Of a stretch of 64,000 bases of DNA, positions 53,694 to 62,569 are shown piece by piece (position 1 is the first letter of the stretch; every line of letters starts with the position of its first letter). The position numbers were made by a program, and so were the translations under genes. The notes under the pieces were generated by a model, which saw nothing but the letters and a program-made list of their open reading frames with translations, had not been told where the DNA came from and made no database searches. The DNA is from Streptomyces sp. MUM 178J (lineage in GTDB: Bacteria; Actinomycetota; Actinomycetes; Streptomycetales; Streptomycetaceae): assembly GCF_022414575.1 (NCBI RefSeq), contig NZ_JADWYQ010000031.1:1-64000 (forward strand), in the 5' to 3' direction.

Positions 53694-53726
53694 CTCCCCC
53701 AGGACCTAGGTCACATCCTGGGGGAG
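53694..53726 (-). terminator. Hairpin after the thiolase gene
   Basis: Perfect 11-bp arms CTCCCCCAGGA (53694-53704) and TCCTGGGGGAG (53716-53726). It lies 60 nt after the thiolase stop on the minus strand; no T-run. Confidence 0.6.
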
Positions 53727-53786
53727 ATTCAGTCACGAGCCGACATCCGACGGGCGGGAAGCCGGCCCGGCAGCCGGGGCCGCAGG

Positions 53787-55007
53787 TCAGCTCAGCCGCT
53801 CCAGGACCATCGCCATGCCCTGGCCGCCGCCGACGCACATGGTCTCCAGGCCGAACTGCTTGTCGTGGAACTGGAGGCTGTTGATCAGCGTGGCCGAGAT
53901 ACGCGCGCCGGTCATGCCGTACGGGTGGCCGACCGCGATCGCGCCGCCGTTGACGTTCACCTGGTCCAGGTCGAAGCCCAGGTCGCGGTAGGAGGGGATC
54001 ACCTGTGCCGCGAACGCCTCGTTGATCTCCACGAGGTCGATGTCGCCGGCCGTCAGCCCGGCGCGGGCCAGCGCCTGCCGGGACGCCTCGACGGGCCCGT
54101 ACCCCATGATCTCGGGGGACAGCGCGGAGACACCGGTGGAGACGATCCGGGCGAGCGGGGTCAGTCCCAGTTCACGGGCCTTGACGTCGCTCATGATGAC
54201 GAGCGCGGCCGCGCCGTCGTTCAGGGGGCAGCAGTTGCCGGGGGTGATCCGGCCGTCGGGCCGGAAGGAGGGCTTGAGGGCGGCCACGCCCTCCGCGGTG
54301 ACGCCGGGGCGGGGGCCGTCGTCCTTGCTGACGACCGTGCCGTCCGGGGTCGTCACGGGCGTGATCTCACGCTCCCAGAAGCCGTTCTTGATGGCCTCCT
54401 CGGCGAGGTTCTGCGACCGTACGCCGAACTCGTCCATCTCCTGGCGGGTGATGCCCTTGAGTCGGGCGAGGTTCTCGGCGGTCTGACCCATCGCGATGTA
54501 CGCGTCCGGGATCAGGCCGTCCTCGCGGGGGTCGTGCCACTCGTCCGAGCCGTTCTCGGCGCGCTCCGCGCTGCGGGCCTCGGCCTCGGCGAAGAGCGGG
54601 TTGTGGGTGTCGGGCATCCCGTCGGAGGAGCCCTTGGTGAAGCGGGAGACCGTCTCGACGCCCGCGGAGATGAAGACGTCGCCCTCGCCCGCCTTGATGG
54701 CGTGCATCGCCATCCGGGAGGTCTGCAGCGAGGAGGAGCAGTAGCGGGTGACGGTGCAGCCGGGGAGGTGGTCCATTCCCATCTGCACGGCGACGATCCG
54801 GCCGAGGTTGTGGCCCTGCTCGCCGCCGGGGAGGCCGCAGCCGAGCATCAGGTCGTCGATGTCCTTGACGTCCAGCTCGGGGATCTTGTCGAGTGCGGCC
54901 CGGATGATGGTCGCGGTCAGGTCGTCCGGGCGCATCTCCTTCAGCGAGCCCTTGAAGGCGCGCCCGATGGGGGAGCGGGCTGCAGAGACGATCACGGCTT
55001 CGGGCAT
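53787..55007 (-). CDS. Acetyl-CoA acyltransferase (thiolase, FadA/AtoB type)
   Basis: 406 residues from ATG 55007 (GGAG 6 nt upstream). Thiolase signatures: nucleophile Cys90 in [21 protein letters not shown] region, [14 protein letters not shown], the [16 protein letters not shown]is and the late Cys in [14 protein letters not shown]. Catalyses thiolytic cleavage of 3-ketoacyl-CoA in beta-oxidation or the reverse condensation. A TAAGCG-CA-CGCTTA palindrome overlaps its probable -10, pointing to a TetR-type fatty-acid-responsive repressor. Confidence 0.93.
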   Translation of the reverse strand: MPEAVIVSAARSPIGRAFKGSLKEMRPDDLTATIIRAALDKIPELDVKDIDDLMLGCGLPGGEQGHNLGRIVAVQMGMDHLPGCTVTRYCSSSLQTSRMAMHAIKAGEGDVFISAGVETVSRFTKGSSDGMPDTHNPLFAEAEARSAERAENGSDEWHDPREDGLIPDAYIAMGQTAENLARLKGITRQEMDEFGVRSQNLAEEAIKNGFWEREITPVTTPDGTVVSKDDGPRPGVTAEGVAALKPSFRPDGRITPGNCCPLNDGAAALVIMSDVKARELGLTPLARIVSTGVSALSPEIMGYGPVEASRQALARAGLTAGDIDLVEINEAFAAQVIPSYRDLGFDLDQVNVNGGAIAVGHPYGMTGARISATLINSLQFHDKQFGLETMCVGGGQGMAMVLERLS

Positions 55008-55103
55008 CACGGCTCCAGGAGGAAGGGTGCGTGCAGGACTGTCTGGGAAGTTACCCGCACGTATCGCGGCGGTCACCGGGGTTCCGGTGTGATGCGGACC
55101 TCA

Positions 55104-55121
55104 ATTCTAAGCGCACGCTTA
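55104..55121 (-). promoter_or_regulatory. Promoter with TetR-type operator for the thiolase
   Basis: TAAGCG-CA-CGCTTA (55108-55121) is a perfect palindrome overlapping TAGAAT (minus strand, 55109-55104), a plausible -10. Transcription would start near 55097, giving a ~90-nt leader. The rest of the 253-nt intergenic region shows nothing else. Confidence 0.55.
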
Positions 55122-55260
55122 ACTGTGCTTTTGTGGCTCGGTTCGCCTCCGGGGTGCTTGCGCGTGTGTCGACGGTCGATCGTGCTCGCTTGCTCGTTCC
55201 TCGCAAGCTCCGCGCGTTCTTCCTTTCGACACCCGCGCACCCCTTCGGCTCACTCGCCCG

Positions 55261-56337
55261 TCAGGTGCGGCGGGCCTCCTCCGCGGGCTCGCCCGGCGTC
55301 TGCGCGGAGGCTTCCGGCGTCCCCTCGGCTTCCGGCGTCCCCTCGGACTCCGGAGTGCCCTCGGACTCCGGCGACGGCGGAGGGAGCCTGCGCCGGCGGC
55401 GGTGCTTGAGCAGCGCCCAGGGGGCCCGTGCGGCCGTGACCTCCGTACCGGCCTCCGACGCGGCCTCGGCCGCCGCCCGGGCCACCGGAAGCATGTCCTC
55501 GTCCCGCTCCGGCTCCAGCCGGTCCGCCTCCGGCCACAGGCCGAGCACCGCGCACAGCGTGGGCAGCACCGCCATCGCCGCCGTCGCATAGCCCTCCGCC
55601 GACGGATGGTAGTTGTCCACCCCGAACATCTCGCGCGGGTTCGCCGCGAACTCGGGCCCCAGCAGATCGCCCAGTGAGACCGTACGCCCGCCCTGCTCCA
55701 CCACCCCGATCGTCTGCGCCGCCGCCAGCTGCCGGCTCGCCCGCCGGGCCAGCCAGCGCAGCGGCTGGTAGACCGGCTCGATCGTGCCCAGATCCGGGCA
55801 GGTGCCCACCACTGCCTCCGCGCCGGCGGTGCGCAGCCGGCGCACCGCCTCGGAGAGACAGCGCACCGACTGAGTGGCCGGCATCCGGTGGGTGACGTCA
55901 TTCGCCCCGATCATGATCACGCAGACGTCGGGGAGTCGCGCCTCGTCCGCGAGCAACTGCGTCACCTGGCGCTCCAGGTCGTCGGACTGGGCTCCGGCCA
56001 GCGCCACATTGCGAAGCGCCACCGGGCGCTCCGCCACCGCGGCGAGGCCCGAGGCGAGCAGCGCCCCCGGAGTCTGGCCCGCGCGCCGCACGCCCTGCCC
56101 AGCGGCCGTCGAGTCGCCGAGCACCGCCAGCCGCAGCGGCTCCGAGCTGCCGAACGCCAGACCGTACAGCCCGTCGCCGCGCGGCGGCAGCGGGGCCGCG
56201 CCACCGCCCACCGAACGTTTCGCCAGCTGGACCTCGGCCAGCAGGACGCCCATCGCGGCCGCTCCGATCAGGCCGATTCCGCCTCCGCCATAAGCCGCGC
56301 CCGCCGCGATGCGCCGTGCCACCCTCGCCCTCGACAC
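55261..56337 (-). CDS. SGNH/GDSL-type hydrolase, membrane-anchored
   Basis: 358 residues from GTG 56337 (GAGGAGG ~11 nt upstream; GTG 56349 is an alternative). One N-terminal TM (GIGLIGAAAMGVLLAEVQLA) leads to an extracellular SGNH domain: block I LAVLGDSTAAGQGV (nucleophile Ser), block III MIGANDVTHR, and block V FGVDNYHPSAEGY with the Asp-His pair. Lipase/esterase or deacetylase of surface polymers is possible. The C terminus ends in three ESEGTPE-type repeats (15-bp tandem DNA units near 55318-55375). Confidence 0.9.
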   Translation of the reverse strand: MSRARVARRIAAGAAYGGGGIGLIGAAAMGVLLAEVQLAKRSVGGGAAPLPPRGDGLYGLAFGSSEPLRLAVLGDSTAAGQGVRRAGQTPGALLASGLAAVAERPVALRNVALAGAQSDDLERQVTQLLADEARLPDVCVIMIGANDVTHRMPATQSVRCLSEAVRRLRTAGAEAVVGTCPDLGTIEPVYQPLRWLARRASRQLAAAQTIGVVEQGGRTVSLGDLLGPEFAANPREMFGVDNYHPSAEGYATAAMAVLPTLCAVLGLWPEADRLEPERDEDMLPVARAAAEAASEAGTEVTAARAPWALLKHRRRRRLPPPSPESEGTPESEGTPEAEGTPEASAQTPGEPAEEARRT

Positions 56338-56451
56338 CGTCCCAGCCACCTCCTCGCGTACATGAGCTAACTGCCCCGAAGCAACCGTCGCCCAATCACG
56401 CGCTGCTCCACATACGCTGGCCGTACCAACACGGAGACCCCGGAGAACACT

Positions 56452-57840
56452 GTGCGCATCCACAACTCGATGATCAGTCTTGTCGGCGACACCCCGCTGG
56501 TGAAACTGAACAGCGTCACCCAAGGCATTCAGGCGACGGTCCTGGCCAAGGTCGAGTACTTCAACCCCGGCGGCTCGGTCAAGGACCGGATCGCCCTGCG
56601 CATGATCGAGGCTGCCGAGGAGTCCGGAGAGCTCCGGCCGGGCGGCACGATCGTGGAGCCGACCAGCGGAAACACCGGCGTCGGACTTGCCATTGTGGCC
56701 CAGCAGAAGGGCTACAAGTGCATCTTCGTCTGCCCGGACAAGGTGTCCACGGACAAGATCAATGTGCTGCGCGCATACGGCGCCGAGGTCGTCGTCTGCC
56801 CGACGGCCGTCGATCCCGAGCACCCGGACTCGTACTACAACGTCTCCGACCGGCTGGTGCGCGAGACGCCGAACGCCTGGAAGCCGGACCAGTACTCCAA
56901 CCCCAACAACCCGCGCTCGCACTACGAGACCACCGGTCCCGAGCTGTGGCAGCAGACCGAGGGGAAGATCACCCATTTCGTCGCGGGCATCGGCACCGGC
57001 GGAACGATCTCGGGCACCGGCCGCTACCTCAAGGAGATCAGCGGCGGCGAGGTGAAGATCGTGGGCGCCGACCCGGAGGGCTCCGTGTACTCCGGCGGCT
57101 CCGGGCGGCCATATCTGGTCGAGGGCGTCGGCGAGGACTTCTGGCCGTCCGCGTACGACCGCGAGGTCACCGACGAGATCGTCCCCGTGTCCGACAAGGA
57201 CTCCTTCCAGATGACCCGGCGGCTGGCCAAGGAGGAAGGGCTGCTCGTCGGCGGCTCCTGCGGCATGGCCGTGGTCGCGGCGCTGCGGGTCGCCGAGAGG
57301 CTCGGCCCGGACGACGTCGTCGTGGTGCTGCTGCCGGACAGCGGCCGCGGCTATCTGAGCAAGATCTTCAACGATGAGTGGATGGCCGACTACGGGTTCC
57401 TGGAGGGCGAGGGTCCGGCCGCCTCCGTCGCCGACGTGCTGCGCCACAAGGAGGGCGGCGGCATCCCCAGCCTGGTGCACATGCACCCGGAGGAGACCGT
57501 CGGCGAGGCGATCGAGGTGCTGCGCGAGTACGGGGTCTCGCAGATGCCGATCGTCAAGCCGGGCGCCGGGCACCCGGACGTGATGGCCGCGGAGGTCATC
57601 GGCTCTGTCGTGGAACGGGAGCTGTTGGACGCGCTGTTCACGCAGACCGCGTCACTGGGCGACCCGCTGGAGAAGCACATGTCCTCGCCGCTGCCACAGG
57701 TCGGCTCGGGTGAGCCGGTCGCCGACCTGATGAAGGTCCTGGAGGCGGCCGACGCGGCGATCGTCCTGGTCGCGGGCAAGCCGACGGGCGTGGTCAGCCG
57801 CCAGGACCTGCTCGCCTTCCTGGCGGCGGGCGGCAAGTAA
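56452..57840 (+). CDS. cbs: Cystathionine beta-synthase
   Basis: 462 residues. PLP fold-type II domain: Lys44 in NPGGSVKDRIAL, the asparagine loop TSGNTGVGLA, the glycine loop AGIGTGGTISGTGR and GGSCGMAVVA. Two C-terminal CBS domains (~340-460; EYGVSQMPIV..., ADAAIVLVAGKPTGVVSRQDLL) probably bind an adenosyl regulator. Condenses serine (or O-acetylserine) with homocysteine in reverse transsulfuration. GTG 56452 follows CGGAGAACACT. Divergent from the SGNH gene. Confidence 0.93.
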   Translation: MRIHNSMISLVGDTPLVKLNSVTQGIQATVLAKVEYFNPGGSVKDRIALRMIEAAEESGELRPGGTIVEPTSGNTGVGLAIVAQQKGYKCIFVCPDKVSTDKINVLRAYGAEVVVCPTAVDPEHPDSYYNVSDRLVRETPNAWKPDQYSNPNNPRSHYETTGPELWQQTEGKITHFVAGIGTGGTISGTGRYLKEISGGEVKIVGADPEGSVYSGGSGRPYLVEGVGEDFWPSAYDREVTDEIVPVSDKDSFQMTRRLAKEEGLLVGGSCGMAVVAALRVAERLGPDDVVVVLLPDSGRGYLSKIFNDEWMADYGFLEGEGPAASVADVLRHKEGGGIPSLVHMHPEETVGEAIEVLREYGVSQMPIVKPGAGHPDVMAAEVIGSVVERELLDALFTQTASLGDPLEKHMSSPLPQVGSGEPVADLMKVLEAADAAIVLVAGKPTGVVSRQDLLAFLAAGGK

Positions 57841-57857
57841 CCCGTCGCCGTTCCGGT

Positions 57858-57876
57858 GCGGGGGCTTCGCCCCCGC
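57858..57876 (+). terminator. Hairpin after cystathionine beta-synthase gene
   Basis: GCGGGGGC-TTC-GCCCCCGC, 17 nt after the stop, with an alternative longer pairing of GGTGCGGGGG with CCCCCGCACC ending near 57892. Confidence 0.7.
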
Positions 57877-57892
57877 CCCCGACCCCCGCACC

Positions 57893-58312
57893 CCTCGCGG
57901 CGCCGCGGCCACCGGGCACGCGGCACTCCGAGGGGAGCGGGGCTTGGGCTTCGAGGACGTGTCTCCCGTCGGGGCAATGCGCCTCATCGGGTCCGCGGCA
58001 GCCGACAGGGCGTCAGGGCGTCAGGGCGTCAGGGCGTCAGTCGTCCAGCGGGCCTCGAAAAGGCTACGAACGCGTCACGTCCGCGCAGCAATTGCTTAAC
58101 ACGCGTCCGGCACAGTTACTGATGTCGGCAGGGAGCCTGGCAGGGAGCCCGGCCGACGACCGAGCGGCGTCTCGAGGACCTCCGGAGCGGCTCCCGGACC
58201 TTCCCAGACGCCCCGGACGCGGAGACCGGCCCTGACCCGGACCGTGTCCCACGCGGGGGCCGCCGTCGTCCCGCCCCCCGGTTCGCCGGGGGTGCGGCGG
58301 CCCCCGCGTCAG
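57893..58312. other. Intergenic region with 8-bp tandem repeat
   Basis: 420 nt without a supported gene. It contains GCGTCAGG repeated almost four times at 58010-58040, and GC-rich inverted segments around 58175-58300. No promoter stands out. Confidence 0.6.
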
Positions 58313-58762
58313 TCACTCCTCCCAGTCGGAATCCCGGTTCCCGCCCCTCTCCCGGTCCCGCCGCCGCAGCCATGGCCAACCGCGCGCCCCGTGCACCGCG
58401 TTGACGGCCACGATGCCGAGCCAGGAGACCAGCAGGCCCTTGAAGCCCTCGTTCACCACGCCGATGGCGGTCAGCGGAACGGCGAGGATCAACGAGACGA
58501 CCGTGAAGCCGAAGCGCTCGCCGAAGCCGGAGTCGGAGCCGGTGTCGCCGGACGGCGGCCGGGGCCGGGCGCCGCGGGCCACGACCATCTGCTGTTCGGC
58601 GAGCTGCCGGCGGACACGGCGGTCCAGTGTGCTGTCGATGCGCTGGTCGACCTTCTCCAGGAAGGACTCGACGAGGGCCGAGTCATACTCTTCGCCCAGC
58701 TCGCGGCGGGCGTGCAGGGTGGCGTCGAGCTCCTTCACGAGCTCCGGGTCGCGGGAGGTCAT
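58313..58762 (-). CDS. Small membrane protein, unknown function
   Basis: 149 residues from ATG 58762. Helical N terminus (DPELVKELDATLHARRELGE; VESFLEKVDQRIDSTLDRRV), then two TM spans (FTVVSLILAVPLTAIGVV and GLLVSWLGIVAVNAVHG) and a charged tail. The pattern of a cytosolic helical domain plus two TMs recurs in streptomycetes without known function. TACCGT lies 6 nt before the ATG, so the mRNA is probably leaderless. Confidence 0.7.
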   Translation of the reverse strand: MTSRDPELVKELDATLHARRELGEEYDSALVESFLEKVDQRIDSTLDRRVRRQLAEQQMVVARGARPRPPSGDTGSDSGFGERFGFTVVSLILAVPLTAIGVVNEGFKGLLVSWLGIVAVNAVHGARGWPWLRRRDRERGGNRDSDWEE

Positions 58763-58777
58763 GGCTTCACGGTACGG

Positions 58778-59071
58778 ATGCGCCCCGCCCGGGTCAGTGG
58801 GGGTAGCCCCCCTCTTCTTCTCACCTTTGAAGAGCACCTCAAGGGCATCCCGGAGCCCCGGAAGCCCGCTGACCCGGCCGTGCTCCCGGGCGGCTGCCTC
58901 AGCGTGCCCGACGACGGGCCGGCCCGGCTCACCTCGCTGCCGACACTCGAGGGAGGGCACGTCGCGCACCGGGACCCGGAGTTCGACGTCCCCGTGCCCG
59001 AGCGGCTGCGCCGCCGAACGGGCGGCGCGCCGGCGCTGCTGCATATGCTTATGCAGTCATCTGGTGTCTGA
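58778..59071 (+). CDS. Possible small protein, unknown function
   Basis: 97 codons from ATG 58778 on the + strand, in front of the RpiR-type gene. From about residue 15 on, third positions are ~85 % G/C and second positions are mixed, as in real genes (FEEHLKGIPEPRKPADPAVL, LPTLEGGHVAHRDPEFDVPV). There is no ribosome site and the start is uncertain; it could be the tail of a decayed gene. No family recognised. Confidence 0.35.
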   Translation: MRPARVSGGSPPLLLTFEEHLKGIPEPRKPADPAVLPGGCLSVPDDGPARLTSLPTLEGGHVAHRDPEFDVPVPERLRRRTGGAPALLHMLMQSSGV

Positions 59072-59090
59072 ATCGACAAGGGGGAACGGC

Positions 59091-59933
59091 TTGCGGGACA
59101 GCCCGGCCGCACGGCTTCAGGAGCTCTTCGAGGGCCGTCGGCTCACCCCCACCCAGCGGCGGATCGCGCACAGCATGGTGCGGCGGGCCGCCGATGTGCC
59201 GTTTCTGTCCAGCGTGGAGCTGGCCGAGCTGGCCGGGGTCAGCCAGCCGTCCGTCACCCGCTTCGCGGTCGCCCTCGGCTTCGACGGCTATCCGGCGCTC
59301 CGCCGCCACCTCCGGGAGATCGTGCCCGCGGAGACGGGCGCGGGCGAGTCGGACGCGTACAACGAGTACCAGCAGGCGGTGCACGGCGAGATCGAGAATC
59401 TGCGGCAGCTCGCGGAACTGCTCGCCGACCCCGCCCCCGTGGAGCGCGCGGGACGGCTGCTGGCGGCCTCCCGGCCGCTGCCGGTGCTGGGACTGCGCGC
59501 TGCGTCCTCGCAGGCGAGGGGCTTCTCCTACTTCGCCGCCAAGGTCCACCCGGACGTACGGCCGCTGGACGAGGGCGGCACGCTGCTCGCCGACCGCATC
59601 GACGCGGCCAGGCGGGCGGGTGCGAGCGCGCTGCTCTGCTTCGCCCTGCCCCGGCATCCGAAGGAGGTCGTCGAGGCCCTGGAGTACGCGCGCGGCAGGG
59701 CCGGGCTGACCGTGGTGACCGTCGCGGACTCCGCCTTCGCCCCGGTGGCGGCCCACAGCGATCTGCTGATCCCGGCCGCCGTGGGGACGGGGCTGGCCTT
59801 TGACACGGCATGCGCCCCGATGCTGCTGGGGCGGGTGCTGCTGGAGGCGATGTGCGACGCGCTGCCGGACGCTCAGGCGCGGCTGGAGGACTTCGACACG
59901 TCGGCCGTCGCGAGGGGTCTGTTCATGGAGTGA
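59091..59933 (+). CDS. RpiR/MurR-family transcriptional regulator with SIS domain
   Basis: 280 residues. N-terminal HTH_6 domain (LTPTQRRIAHSMVRRAADVPFL; SVELAELAGVSQPSVTRFAVALGFDGY) and C-terminal SIS phosphosugar-binding domain (~115-260; LPVLGLRAASSQARGFSYFA, ALLCFALPRHPKEVVEAL). It likely represses or activates amino-sugar or sugar-phosphate genes. TTG 59091 follows GGGGGAAC; GTG 59064 is an in-frame alternative. Upstream TGCATA-TGCT-TATGCA (59040-59055) could be an autoregulatory operator overlapping -10 TATGCT. The target genes are not evident here. Confidence 0.85.
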   Translation: MRDSPAARLQELFEGRRLTPTQRRIAHSMVRRAADVPFLSSVELAELAGVSQPSVTRFAVALGFDGYPALRRHLREIVPAETGAGESDAYNEYQQAVHGEIENLRQLAELLADPAPVERAGRLLAASRPLPVLGLRAASSQARGFSYFAAKVHPDVRPLDEGGTLLADRIDAARRAGASALLCFALPRHPKEVVEALEYARGRAGLTVVTVADSAFAPVAAHSDLLIPAAVGTGLAFDTACAPMLLGRVLLEAMCDALPDAQARLEDFDTSAVARGLFME

Positions 59934-60026
59934 GCGCGCCCGCCGCCCGCCGCCCGCCGTCCGGCAGCCGGCATCGCGGCCGGGGACGCCGCGCCGGGCG
60001 GGGCGCGGCGTCGCTGACGGTTCGGC

Positions 60027-60401
60027 TCAGACCTCCAGATCAGCTTCGATCCGCTTCAGCTGGTGGCGCGCCATGGCGAGGTTGGCGCGCTGCTTGTCCA
60101 GCGCGAGGTAGAGGAAGAGGCCGCTGTGGTTGCGGCCCTTGAGCAGCCGGATCAGGTGGTACTGGGTGCCGAGCGTGATCAGGATGTCCTCGATCTCGTC
60201 CTGCATGCCGAGGAGTTCCATGGTGCGCACCTTGGCGCGCACCACGTCCGTGTTGCCGGCCGCCGCCACATTGAGGTCGAGGTCCTTGCCGCCGCCGATG
60301 GTGCCCAGCGCCATGCCGCTGGTGTAGTCGACGAGCGCGGCGCCGACGGCGCCCTCGATGGCGGTGGTGGCTTCCTTGAGAGCGGTCTCGGTGTTGGCCA
60401 T
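60027..60401 (-). CDS. Roadblock/LC7-domain protein
   Basis: 124 residues. Roadblock fold: [57 protein letters not shown] and [22 protein letters not shown]. Such proteins (MglB-like) dimerise and regulate Ras-like GTPases or act as scaffolds. ATG 60401 has GAAGGA upstream. It is the last of four same-strand genes, three of which are Roadblock-type; no GTPase gene is in the cluster. Confidence 0.82.
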   Translation of the reverse strand: MANTETALKEATTAIEGAVGAALVDYTSGMALGTIGGGKDLDLNVAAAGNTDVVRAKVRTMELLGMQDEIEDILITLGTQYHLIRLLKGRNHSGLFLYLALDKQRANLAMARHQLKRIEADLEV

Positions 60402-60489
60402 GAACGCACTTCCTTCGGTCGTTGTTCTTCGTACTTGGTTCTTCGTGTGGGTTGTGGTCGTTCGCTCCGGCCGCGGGGCGGCCGGCAGA

Positions 60490-61014
60490 TCAGGGGCCGG
60501 CGAGGCTCGGGGGCCGGTTCGGCTTGCGCGGGACCAGCGCGGGCCGCTCGAGCGCGCCCCTGATGAGCTCTCCGATGCGGGCGCCGGAGCGCCGGGCCTC
60601 CAGATGCAGGCGGCCGACGTTGATGCGCGGCTCGGCCAGCAGGGTGAGAACGGCGGTCGGGCCGGCCGCGTAGGTGGCGACATAGCCGCTCTCACCCCGG
60701 ATGAGCAGTTCCCGGAAACCTCCCTGGCCGGTCGCCTCGGTCAGCCGCAGGGCGACGCCGAGCGCGGCCGCGGTGAGCGCGGCGACGTGTTCCGCCTCCT
60801 TGGCCTCGTCCGTTTCGGAGGCGAGGACGAGGCCGTCTGCGCTGGCCGCGAGGGCGCCGGTCACCTGAGGCAGCCGGGCACGCAGCCGTCGGAGCTCCCC
60901 GCGCACCTCGCCTTCGGCCGTCATCAGCTGTCTCCTCTCGGCGTCGTTCGTCGGTTTCGTCTCGGGCCGGCCCTTCTCGAGCCCCTTGGGCCGCAGCCGA
61001 AGTGCCCGCTTCAT
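60490..61014 (-). CDS. Roadblock/LC7-domain protein with basic N terminus
   Basis: 174 residues. A basic ~30-residue N-terminal tail precedes a Roadblock domain: [60 protein letters not shown] and [20 protein letters not shown], the canonical conservon-B-like layout. It would form homo- or heterodimers with its neighbours. It sits 46 nt downstream of the PATAN gene in the same direction. Confidence 0.82.
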   Translation of the reverse strand: MKRALRLRPKGLEKGRPETKPTNDAERRQLMTAEGEVRGELRRLRARLPQVTGALAASADGLVLASETDEAKEAEHVAALTAAALGVALRLTEATGQGGFRELLIRGESGYVATYAAGPTAVLTLLAEPRINVGRLHLEARRSGARIGELIRGALERPALVPRKPNRPPSLAGP

Positions 61015-61060
61015 GACGTGCCGCGCTGTGCCCGATGGGCTGAGCGGGTGTCACGGTGCC

Positions 61061-61831
61061 TCACAGGGTTGCCTCCAGAGCGTCGCGGAGCCGGCGTAAC
61101 AGGGCGATGTCCGGGTCGTCGGAGACCTCCGGGACCCAGGCGGGGAGCGCGGGCCGCTCGGGCGGGGGCCCGGACGGCCGGACGGCGGTGTCGACGAGTC
61201 CGGCCGCGGCCAGCCGACGCACGTCGAGCAGGGTGTTGAAAGCTGGCCTGCCCAGCATCCGGGCGATGTCGGGCGGGGTGCGCACCCCGTCGGCGAGTGC
61301 GAGCACTGTGGCCTGCCGCCGGGTCGGCCCGCGGCCGGGTCCCGGATCCCGGGGGACCACCGGGGCGGCGTCGATCTCGGGGTGGGGCCAGATGGAGTCG
61401 AGCAGCGCCCCGCGGCGCAGCGCCTCGCGCTCCACGACCGGGGTGGGAACCGGGCGCACCCGGCCGATCCAGTGCCCCACCCCGTAGCGGAAGCGGGTCG
61501 GCCCGCTGCACGGGGTCAGCGCGAAGTACGCGGCGTCGAACAGCGCCCCCAGATGGCAGATCTCCAGCTCGCCGCAGCCCAGCCGCCCGCTGGCGACGAG
61601 GTGGCGGCCGACCTCGCGTCGTACGCCCGCCTCGGCGACGGCCTCCTCCCAGCCCTCGCGCGGCAGCCGGCCGCTCGCGGTCAGCAGGACGTCCAGACCG
61701 GGGGCCGCCGGGCTCTCCGCGTGCACGACCTCGCCGTCGACGAGATAGAGCGCGCCGTGGTCGCGGACCAGCACGCCGGTCGCCTTCTCCTCGGTCAGAC
61801 GCACCAGCATGGGGGAGACGGCCGAGGCCAT
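61061..61831 (-). CDS. PATAN (DUF4388)-like protein with winged-helix region; contains a TTA codon
   Basis: 256 residues. The N-terminal part reads TGVLVRDHGALYLVDGEVVH then AESPAAPGLDVLL, the PATAN/DUF4388 pattern found with Roadblock and response-regulator proteins. Residues ~165-220 look like a winged helix (RRQATVLALADGVRTPPDIA, RMLGRPAFNTLLDVRRLAAA). ATG 61831 overlaps the stop of the preceding gene by one base (TGATG). Codon 245 is TTA (61097-61099 on the + strand), so full translation should depend on bldA. It is a likely signalling or transcription partner of the adjacent Roadblock proteins. Confidence 0.7.
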   Translation of the reverse strand: MASAVSPMLVRLTEEKATGVLVRDHGALYLVDGEVVHAESPAAPGLDVLLTASGRLPREGWEEAVAEAGVRREVGRHLVASGRLGCGELEICHLGALFDAAYFALTPCSGPTRFRYGVGHWIGRVRPVPTPVVEREALRRGALLDSIWPHPEIDAAPVVPRDPGPGRGPTRRQATVLALADGVRTPPDIARMLGRPAFNTLLDVRRLAAAGLVDTAVRPSGPPPERPALPAWVPEVSDDPDIALLRRLRDALEATL

Positions 61832-62235
61832 CACAGCACCAGCCGTTCGGCGAGGTCCGCGATGCGGAGCCGAGCCAGGGCGAGGTTGCCCGTGTCACGG
61901 TCCAGCCACAGATGCAGGAACACGCTGCTGTCGAAGTCCGTCTCGACGAATCTGATGATGTGATAGCCGTTGTGCGCGGTGACGATGAGGTCCTCGACGG
62001 GCAGCCCCTTGCCGAGCTCGCCGTCCCCGCCGTCCGCCGTGCGGGTGGTGAAGGATGTGTACTCGGCTGCCATACGGGCGAGTTCCGCGGTCTCCGCGGC
62101 ATTCGCCTCGGGGTCGCCTCCCGGCGAGTCGCCGATCGACCCGATCGCCAGCCCGCTGGTCCAGTCGACGATGGACGCGCCACGCGCGCCCGGCACCACC
62201 ATGGCCTGCAGCAGGCACTCGTCGATTCCGGGCAC
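61831..62235 (-). CDS. Roadblock-like protein
   Basis: 134 residues from GTG 62235 (GGAGGAG 8 nt upstream; the frame back to 62298 has no site). Same layout as the protein at 60027: ARGASIVDWTSGLAIGSIGD, VEDLIVTAHNGYHIIRFVET and DFDSSVFLHLWLDRDTGNLALARLRI. It is the first gene of the four-gene cluster and translationally coupled to the PATAN gene. Confidence 0.75.
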   Translation of the reverse strand: MPGIDECLLQAMVVPGARGASIVDWTSGLAIGSIGDSPGGDPEANAAETAELARMAAEYTSFTTRTADGGDGELGKGLPVEDLIVTAHNGYHIIRFVETDFDSSVFLHLWLDRDTGNLALARLRIADLAERLVL

Positions 62236-62413
62236 GCCGGCACTCCTCCCCACCCCCGGGCCATGCCGCGTACGCATGTGCGGCAGTGACCGGCACATTA
62301 CGCAAGGTGGCGAGTGCTCGCGTTTTTTCCGGCAATTCCCAACGGAACATGCCCGAGACCGATAGGGTCCGCCCCTTCACAGCGGGTTGGTTTCCGGTCA
62401 CGACCTGCTCTTC

Positions 62414-62509
62414 TCAGTCTTCGCCGCGGGCGCGCAGCACCGCCTTGTTGACGATCCACAGGCCGATCCCGATCGCGATCAGCGCCCCTGCCGTCAGATG
62501 CACCTTCAT
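62414..62509 (-). CDS. Very small single-TM protein
   Basis: 31 residues from ATG 62509: one TM (LTAGALIAIGIGLWIVNKAV) and a basic, then acidic tail (RARGED). Short but shows normal codon bias. There is no clear ribosome site, and a longer form would need a non-standard start. Function unknown. Confidence 0.4.
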   Translation of the reverse strand: MKVHLTAGALIAIGIGLWIVNKAVLRARGED

Positions 62510-62569
62510 GTCCCGGTCGGCGAGCGGGCTGGCCAGGATCAGCGCAGTGACCGGACAGGCTGGATTCTC

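Noticed and set aside
62309..62330. GCGAG-TG-CTCGC followed by T-run on the + strand
   Set aside because: Looks like a terminator but no + strand gene lies upstream; likely chance structure in the promoter region of the Roadblock cluster.
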